NCBI RefSeq assembly: GCF_001696455.1
Contig: NZ_MAUJ01000005.1
Span: forward strand, 248,001 to 312,000
Origin: Pseudoalteromonas luteoviolacea
GTDB lineage: Bacteria > Pseudomonadota > Gammaproteobacteria > Enterobacterales > Alteromonadaceae
Direction of reading: 5' to 3'
Length of the DNA: 64,000 nucleotides
Both the position numbers and the translations under genes were made by a program. The notes under the pieces are model-generated. The model was given only the letters and a program-made list of their open reading frames with translations, did not search any database and was not told the origin of the DNA. The stretch's first letter is position 1; every line of letters begins with the position of its first letter. Positions 59,337 to 64,000 of this stretch are shown here, piece by piece.

Positions 59337-59845
59337 GCCGTATTAGTTTGATGTGACTGACGCGCTTTTTTCGCCGCTTTATGCTCTTTCCGTCTGCGTT
59401 TAAAGAAATTTGATAACTTCTCTCCACACGCTTGTGCTAGTACACCCGAGGTTACTTCTGGCTGGTGGTTTAATTGTTGTTCTTGCAACAAATTCATGAC
59501 CGAACCCGCGGCACCAGTTTTCGCATCACTTGCGCCATAAACCACTCGCTTTACCCGACCATGCACCAACATACCTGCACACATAGGGCAAGGCTCCAAT
59601 GTCACATATAAAGTGCAATCAATAAGTCGATAGTTTTGAATTTTTTTCCCAGCTTCACGAATCGCCATCATCTCAGCATGTGCCGATGGGTCATGATGCC
59701 CAATTGAGCGGTTCCAGCCGGCTGCGATCAGTTCACCATCTTGCACAACCACGGCACCAACAGGGATCTCATTTTCGGCTTCGGCTTTATCTGCATAGCT
59801 CAGCGCTAAGCGCATCCAGTACTCATCTTGCTCTTCGATAGTCAT
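59327..59845 (-). CDS. tadA: tRNA-specific adenosine deaminase
   Basis: Deaminates A34 to inosine in the tRNA-Arg(ACG) anticodon. 172 residues. Zinc/catalytic motif DPSAHAEMMAI with HAE, and TLEPCPMCAGMLVHGRV with PCxxC. The C-terminal basic tail (FFKRRRKEHKAAKKARQ) suits tRNA binding. Start ATG 59845. Confidence 0.96.
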   Translation of the reverse strand: MTIEEQDEYWMRLALSYADKAEAENEIPVGAVVVQDGELIAAGWNRSIGHHDPSAHAEMMAIREAGKKIQNYRLIDCTLYVTLEPCPMCAGMLVHGRVKRVVYGASDAKTGAAGSVMNLLQEQQLNHQPEVTSGVLAQACGEKLSNFFKRRRKEHKAAKKARQSHQTNTAQG

Positions 59846-60017
59846 ACATAAAATAGCAACGTAAATTTGGGCTTTAGTATACCAGCTTCCATCGCAGAAA
59901 CCGCTTGGTTACAGAATTATTGCTAAAATTACCAAATTACCATGGCTCCGCAATATAAAATTAGGCTATAATTCGCCGCTTTTTTTATTTAATGAGCTCA
60001 CAACACACGGGTAAAAC

Positions 60018-61322
60018 ATGAAATTTCCGGGACACCGTAGGCATAAACATTATTTTCCTGTGGAAGATAAGGACCCACTTATCAACCACTTAAATGCTGA
60101 AGATCGCTTAAAGCGCAACTACATTTGCGGCATTGATCAAATCGTTGTCGATATTGAAGCCAAAGTCGATCAAGCGTTTTTAGATGAATTTCATCTCCAA
60201 CGCGGTATGTCACAAGTCATAGACAATGATGTCACCAATGCGCTCTACGAGCGTTTGAAGCGTGATGACATGATTGATTACGAATTTGCTGGCGGCACCA
60301 TTGGTAACACGATGCACAACTACTCAGTTTTAGCAGATGACCGCTCGGTTTTGCTAGGCGTTATGAGTGAGAGCATTGAGATAGGCAGCTATGCGTACAA
60401 GTTTTTATGTAATACGTCTAGCCGAGTCGACTTAGATCACTTGCAGCCAGTGGCTGGTCCAATTGGTCGCTGCTTCACCCTGATCGATGACAGTGGTGAA
60501 AGAACCTTTGCCATCAGTGCTGGTTTGATGAACTACTTGAAACCTGAATCGATTAGTCAGTCATTAATTGAGAATGCATCAGCTTTGGTGATCAGCGCGT
60601 ACTTAATGCGTACCAAAGGGGATGAAACCATGACTAAAGCGACCATGCAAGCTGTCGAGTATGCAAACCAAGCAGGTGTCCCTGTAGTACTGACTCTTGG
60701 TACTAAATTCTTGATCGAACAAGACCCGCAGTGGTGGGCTGAGTTTGTCGAAAAACACGTCGACATTCTTGCTATGAATGAAGAGGAAGGCGAAGCTATC
60801 ACGGGCTTTGACGACCCACTTATGGCTGCTGATAAAGCACTGGACTGGGTAGACTTGGTGATATGTACTGCGGGCCCAACTGGACTCTATATGGCAGGTT
60901 ATGTTGAAGACGAGATGAAGCGCGAAACAGAGTACCCGCTTTTACCGGGTGCGATCCCTGAATTTAACCGCTATGAATTTTCTCGCGCAATGCGTAAGTC
61001 GCACTGCAATAAACCTGTTCGTGTCTATAGCCATACTGCCCCTTACATGGGTGGGCCAGATACGATTAAAAATACCAATGGCGCAGGAGACTGTGCATTA
61101 GCAGCTGTATTACACGACTTATCAGCCAATGTTTATCATCGTTTAAACGTGCCAAACTCGGCAAAACATGAGCAAGCAGCAATCACTTACTCTTCGCTAG
61201 CGCAAATTAGTAAGTATGCTAATCGCGCAAGTTTCGAAGTATTAGTGCAACACTCACCTAGGCTGTCTCGCGGCCTCCCAGAAAGAGAAGACTCGCTAGA
61301 GCAATCTTACTGGGATCAATAG
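60018..61322 (+). CDS. gsk: Inosine-guanosine kinase
   Basis: PfkB-family kinase that salvages inosine and guanosine with ATP. 434 residues, same length as E. coli Gsk. Start MKFPGHRRHKHYFPV matches the family N-terminus. The GAGD anion-hole/base motif is in NTNGAGDCALAAVL, and NEEEGEAITG is also typical. Ends in a perfect hairpin. It sits near the purine phosphoribosyltransferase at 62391, so the area has two purine-salvage enzymes. Confidence 0.94.
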   Translation: MKFPGHRRHKHYFPVEDKDPLINHLNAEDRLKRNYICGIDQIVVDIEAKVDQAFLDEFHLQRGMSQVIDNDVTNALYERLKRDDMIDYEFAGGTIGNTMHNYSVLADDRSVLLGVMSESIEIGSYAYKFLCNTSSRVDLDHLQPVAGPIGRCFTLIDDSGERTFAISAGLMNYLKPESISQSLIENASALVISAYLMRTKGDETMTKATMQAVEYANQAGVPVVLTLGTKFLIEQDPQWWAEFVEKHVDILAMNEEEGEAITGFDDPLMAADKALDWVDLVICTAGPTGLYMAGYVEDEMKRETEYPLLPGAIPEFNRYEFSRAMRKSHCNKPVRVYSHTAPYMGGPDTIKNTNGAGDCALAAVLHDLSANVYHRLNVPNSAKHEQAAITYSSLAQISKYANRASFEVLVQHSPRLSRGLPEREDSLEQSYWDQ

Positions 61323-61326
61323 AACA

Positions 61327-61352
61327 CAAAGCGCGATACATATCGCGCTTTG
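61327..61352. terminator. Perfect hairpin between gsk and glsA
   Basis: 12-bp perfect inverted repeat CAAAGCGCGATA / TATCGCGCTTTG with a 2-base centre, between two convergent genes. Little T-tract, but location and strength suggest a shared terminator. Confidence 0.65.
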
Positions 61353-61359
61353 CTAGGCG

Positions 61360-62277
61360 TTAGAAAATCGCTGTGCCGAGCTCTTCAGCTAGAAATTCTA
61401 ACGCCGCGATCCCTGCTACAGAGTTCCCGACTTTATCAAGCCCCGGCGACCACACCGCGATAGTAAAACGTGCTGGCACTACGGCAATTATTGCACCAGA
61501 AACACCAGATTTACCCGGCATACCAACACGGTAACCAAAGTCACCTGCCGCATCATAAAGCCCACTGGTAAATAGCAACGAGTTCAATTGCTTTACTTGC
61601 TTTGCTGGCAATATTTGTTGATCTGTCTGGGTACAGACACCACTGTTAGAGAGATATGAAAAGCACCTTGCCAACTCAGCGACATTTAACTCAATGGCAC
61701 AGAAGTTAAAGTACGACCAAAGCACTTCTTCTACTTCATTACTAAAATTACCAAATGATTTCATTAAATAAGCCATCGCAGCATTGCGATATCGGTGTTC
61801 ATATTCCGACTGAGCAACGACTTTATTAATTGATAACTTTGGATTACCTGTTTGCATGCGATAGCTTTCAAGCATTGTGTGAATAGGTGCACTCAAACGA
61901 GAGTACAACGCATCACAAGTCACAATCGCACCGGCATTAATAAACGGGTTTCTAGGAATGCCATTTTCAAACTCAAGTTGAGTAAGAGAGTTAAATGCCG
62001 TGCCAGATGGCTCTTTGCCAACTCTTTGCCACAATTCATCTCCATAACGCTGTAAAGCGAGCGTCAAAGTCATCACCTTGGAGACTGATTGTACCGTAAA
62101 CTTGGCATCACAGGCCCCTGCACAATAAGTTTCACCAGCTTGGGTTTGAATTGCTATCGCAAACTGTCCCAATTGCTGCTCAGCCAAAGCGGGAATATAG
62201 TCTGCGACCTGACCCTGCCTTAAAAAAGGCTGCACATGGGACACAGTACGCTCTAAAATTGATTGGTAGTCTGTCAT
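61360..62277 (-). CDS. glsA: Glutaminase
   Basis: Serine-dependent glutaminase (beta-lactamase fold) hydrolysing glutamine to glutamate and ammonia. 305 residues from ATG 62277; the frame to 62322 is not conserved. The SxxK catalytic pair is in FTVQSVSKVMTL; also NPFINAGAIV, the Tyr motif, and GMPGKSGVSGAIIA. E. coli has two such enzymes; which one this matches cannot be told here. No ribosome binding site is clear. Confidence 0.92.
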   Translation of the reverse strand: MTDYQSILERTVSHVQPFLRQGQVADYIPALAEQQLGQFAIAIQTQAGETYCAGACDAKFTVQSVSKVMTLTLALQRYGDELWQRVGKEPSGTAFNSLTQLEFENGIPRNPFINAGAIVTCDALYSRLSAPIHTMLESYRMQTGNPKLSINKVVAQSEYEHRYRNAAMAYLMKSFGNFSNEVEEVLWSYFNFCAIELNVAELARCFSYLSNSGVCTQTDQQILPAKQVKQLNSLLFTSGLYDAAGDFGYRVGMPGKSGVSGAIIAVVPARFTIAVWSPGLDKVGNSVAGIAALEFLAEELGTAIF

Positions 62278-62342
62278 ACAAAATAGGCATAAATCACAAT
62301 GGCTGGAGTGTAACAAATGCACTTATGCGCAGCCATAAAAAA

Positions 62343-62376
62343 GCCGCCGAAAACATGAATTTTCGACGGCTCATAT
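62343..62376 (-). terminator. Terminator after the purine phosphoribosyltransferase gene
   Basis: 11-bp stem GCCGCCGAAAA / TTTTCGACGGC with one mismatch (62343-62353, 62360-62370); on the minus strand a T-tract follows (A-run at 62337-62342). Confidence 0.85.
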
Positions 62377-62390
62377 GTGTAGTTCAGCAA

Positions 62391-62954
62391 TTACTTAGTA
62401 AACAAATCTTTGATGTTAGCCAGATCTGACTTTCCAGCAATTAACTCATCTGGCGTTAACCCAGAGAGCTCGTGCGGAAATACCAACCATTCATCCGACT
62501 CATGAATATAGTAGTCTGGCGTCATAGGGACTTTCTTGTTAGTCGGCTTGTAATACGGGCAAGCGACACGAATATCTTTTGGCAGATTTAAACGCATCAA
62601 CTCTTCCAGTTTTTCACGTAACGCATAAATGCTGCGTCCAGAGTCAAAAACGTCATCTACAATCAACAGTGAGTCACCAGCATTGGCATTTTCGATAATG
62701 TAATGTAAACCATGTACCTTAATTTCTTTAGACTGCTGGCCAATACCATAGTAAGAAGATGTACGAACAGCGATATGATCAGTTTCAATGCCTTTGTAAT
62801 CGTAATACTCTTGCACTGCGATCCCAATAGGTGCGCCCCCTCGCCAAATACCAATGATAAAATCAGGACGGAACCCATCTTCATAAACTTGAGCCGCTAG
62901 ACGGAAAGAATCCTCTAGTAGCTGTTGCGCCGTAATGTAGCACTTCTCAGACAT
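62391..62954 (-). CDS. Purine phosphoribosyltransferase (hypoxanthine PRT-like)
   Basis: A 187-residue type I phosphoribosyltransferase. The PRPP loop is LLIVDDVFDSGRSIY; FIIGIWRGGAPIG is the flexible N-terminal loop. It is unlike E. coli Hpt in sequence, so it may prefer hypoxanthine, xanthine or guanine; substrate is inferred from relatives usually annotated Hpt. It salvages a base with PRPP. Start ATG 62954. Confidence 0.78.
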   Translation of the reverse strand: MSEKCYITAQQLLEDSFRLAAQVYEDGFRPDFIIGIWRGGAPIGIAVQEYYDYKGIETDHIAVRTSSYYGIGQQSKEIKVHGLHYIIENANAGDSLLIVDDVFDSGRSIYALREKLEELMRLNLPKDIRVACPYYKPTNKKVPMTPDYYIHESDEWLVFPHELSGLTPDELIAGKSDLANIKDLFTK

Positions 62955-63152
62955 AAAAACCCCGTATTGTCAGTGCGAGTGCCACCTTAAATCGGTGTCA
63001 CTCTGAACAAGAATAACTTATAACCGTGTATTCTAGCCGAGTCGGATAGAAATTGCTTGTCATACATCAGGGTTTTTACTGCAAAATGACAGATTGACGA
63101 GGATCTGATGACAATTTACTCGCCTACAATGAGAGGGGGTTACAAAAAGAAA

Positions 63153-63170
63153 GCGGGCCAATTGACCCGC
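63153..63170 (-). terminator. parC terminator
   Basis: Palindromic stem GCGGG-CAATTG-CCCGC (one mismatch) followed on the minus strand by TTTCTTTTTG, 16 bp after the parC stop. Confidence 0.75.
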
Positions 63171-63185
63171 CACTATACTCATGAT

Positions 63186-64000
63186 TTACGCTTCTGCATC
63201 ACCTTCAATATCGGTGTCTTCGGTTGCTATAAACTCAATCTCAAAGTTATCAACTCGCTGTAAGCCTCTGGGCAGCTTATTACCCCGACGACCACGCTCT
63301 CCGAAATAGTGTTCCAGATCTGAATGTTTTAGAGTGAGCTTACGTTTGCCCGCATAGAGTGTCACAGCGCGCCCTTCAGGGACCACGGCAAGTACTTTTA
63401 CAAACTCTTCTCTTGCCTGCACTTTGGCGCTTGGGATAGAGATAATCTTGTTCCCTTTTCCTTTGGCCAATTTGGGTAAGTCTCTGAGCGGGAACAGTAG
63501 CATACGACCTTCATTCGAAATTGCCATCAGACGATCTGTCGCGACATCATTAACAGCAATTGGTGCCATCAATTCAGCCCCTTTTGGAATGCTTACTAAC
63601 GCTTTACCATTTTTATTCTTGCTCACTAAATCTGAAAATTCAGCAATAAAGCCATAGCCACCATCTGTGGCCATTAAGTACAGCTCTTGCTCTTCGCCCA
63701 TAACGACATGCTCAAAGTTGGTCCCGGCAGCAAGATTAAAGCGACCTGTCATTGGTTCGCCCTGACTTCTCGCAGACGGTAAACTGTGCGCATCTGTCGC
63801 AAAAGCGCGACCCGAGCTGTCTAAAAAGACCGCTGGCTGATTGCTCTTACCCTTAGCAGACGCTTTATAGCTATCACCTGAACGATAATTTAAGCCCTCA
63901 GCATCAATTTCGTGACCTTTGGCAAAGCGTGCCCAACCTTTTTCGGACAGCACCACAGTTACGGCCTCAGATGGGATCAAATCCTTTTCGCTTAAAGCCT
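63186..64000 (-). CDS. parC: DNA topoisomerase IV subunit A, C-terminal part, cut by window
   Basis: About 270 residues of the ParC C-terminal beta-pinwheel that wraps DNA. The frame is open to the window edge, so the breakage-reunion domain with the catalytic Tyr lies outside. It aligns with E. coli ParC: SEKGWARFAKGHEID, GLNYRSGDSYKA, DSSGRAFATDAHSLPSAR, GGYGFIAEFSDL, GKGNKIISIPSA and FGERGRRGNKLPRGLQRVD. The apparent start TTG 63980 is internal. Ends at a hairpin. Confidence 0.95.
   Translation of the reverse strand, partial: ALSEKDLIPSEAVTVVLSEKGWARFAKGHEIDAEGLNYRSGDSYKASAKGKSNQPAVFLDSSGRAFATDAHSLPSARSQGEPMTGRFNLAAGTNFEHVVMGEEQELYLMATDGGYGFIAEFSDLVSKNKNGKALVSIPKGAELMAPIAVNDVATDRLMAISNEGRMLLFPLRDLPKLAKGKGNKIISIPSAKVQAREEFVKVLAVVPEGRAVTLYAGKRKLTLKHSDLEHYFGERGRRGNKLPRGLQRVDNFEIEFIATEDTDIEGDAEA

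Noticed and set aside
63108..63260. Short plus-strand frame beginning MTIYSPTMRGG
   Set aside because: Runs through the parC terminator and antisense to parC.
1..64000. tRNA, rRNA, CRISPR, prophage and IS elements
   Set aside because: Both strands were read; no cloverleaf-like gene, direct-repeat array, transposase or integrase frame was found.

Overview
The window reads as ordinary chromosome of a marine gammaproteobacterium of the order Alteromonadales, most likely Pseudoalteromonas. This is inferred from gene order (mdh/argR divergent, tdh-kbl, ubiC-ubiA beside a secreted FliL-like gene, ydbH-ynbE-ydbL) and from protein similarity recalled without a database search. Both ends cut genes: an AmpG-type permease at the left and parC at the right. 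No rRNA, tRNA, CRISPR array, prophage or intact insertion sequence was seen.

Layout. 0-9 kb: AmpG-like permease, small regulator and small ORFs, erpA (Fe-S), a CLC chloride protein, a HemJ-like heme protein, pyrB, hemL and a chemoreceptor. 9-16 kb: mrcB (PBP1b), the ammonium module glnK-amtB with amtB frameshifted, a two-receiver GGDEF protein and a secreted S10 peptidase. 16-21 kb: central metabolism (fau, rpiA, serA, mdh) and argR. 21-26 kb: a ferric-iron ABC transporter (fbpABC-like) followed by a DyP-family heme protein. 26.3-26.7 kb: an unannotated GGA-rich RNA gene that looks like CsrB. 26.7-32.8 kb: tRNA modification (TapT-like, tsaD), uppP, folK, folB, plsY and small conserved genes of unknown role. 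32.9-35.4 kb: an HD-GYP regulator and a LysR regulator. 35.4-41 kb: ubiA/ubiC, FliL-like, glpG/glpE, tdh/kbl. 41-49 kb: LPS inner-core genes (gmhB, a frameshifted heptosyltransferase, kdkA, hldE, gmhA, waaA) plus a Wzi-like outer-membrane protein. 49-64 kb: ydbL-ynbE-ydbH, purL, mltF, a tiny basic protein, tadA, gsk, glsA, a purine phosphoribosyltransferase and parC.

How parts fit. gmhA, hldE and gmhB supply ADP-heptose, waaA and kdkA add and phosphorylate Kdo, and the heptosyltransferase extends the core. The iron transporter and DyP-like gene form one tight operon. GlnK-AmtB has a possible sigma-54 promoter. A CsrB-type RNA would titrate CsrA and so link to motility and c-di-GMP functions, of which the window holds one synthase-type and one hydrolase-type regulator.

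Most notable: the CsrB-like RNA at about 26309-26716; a DyP homologue that keeps its proximal heme His but has lost the distal Asp and Arg; a CLC protein with Val at the internal proton-glutamate position; two single-base frameshifts (amtB and a heptosyltransferase); and a 54-residue Arg-rich ORF with a near-perfect ribosome binding site overlapping the end of tadA.
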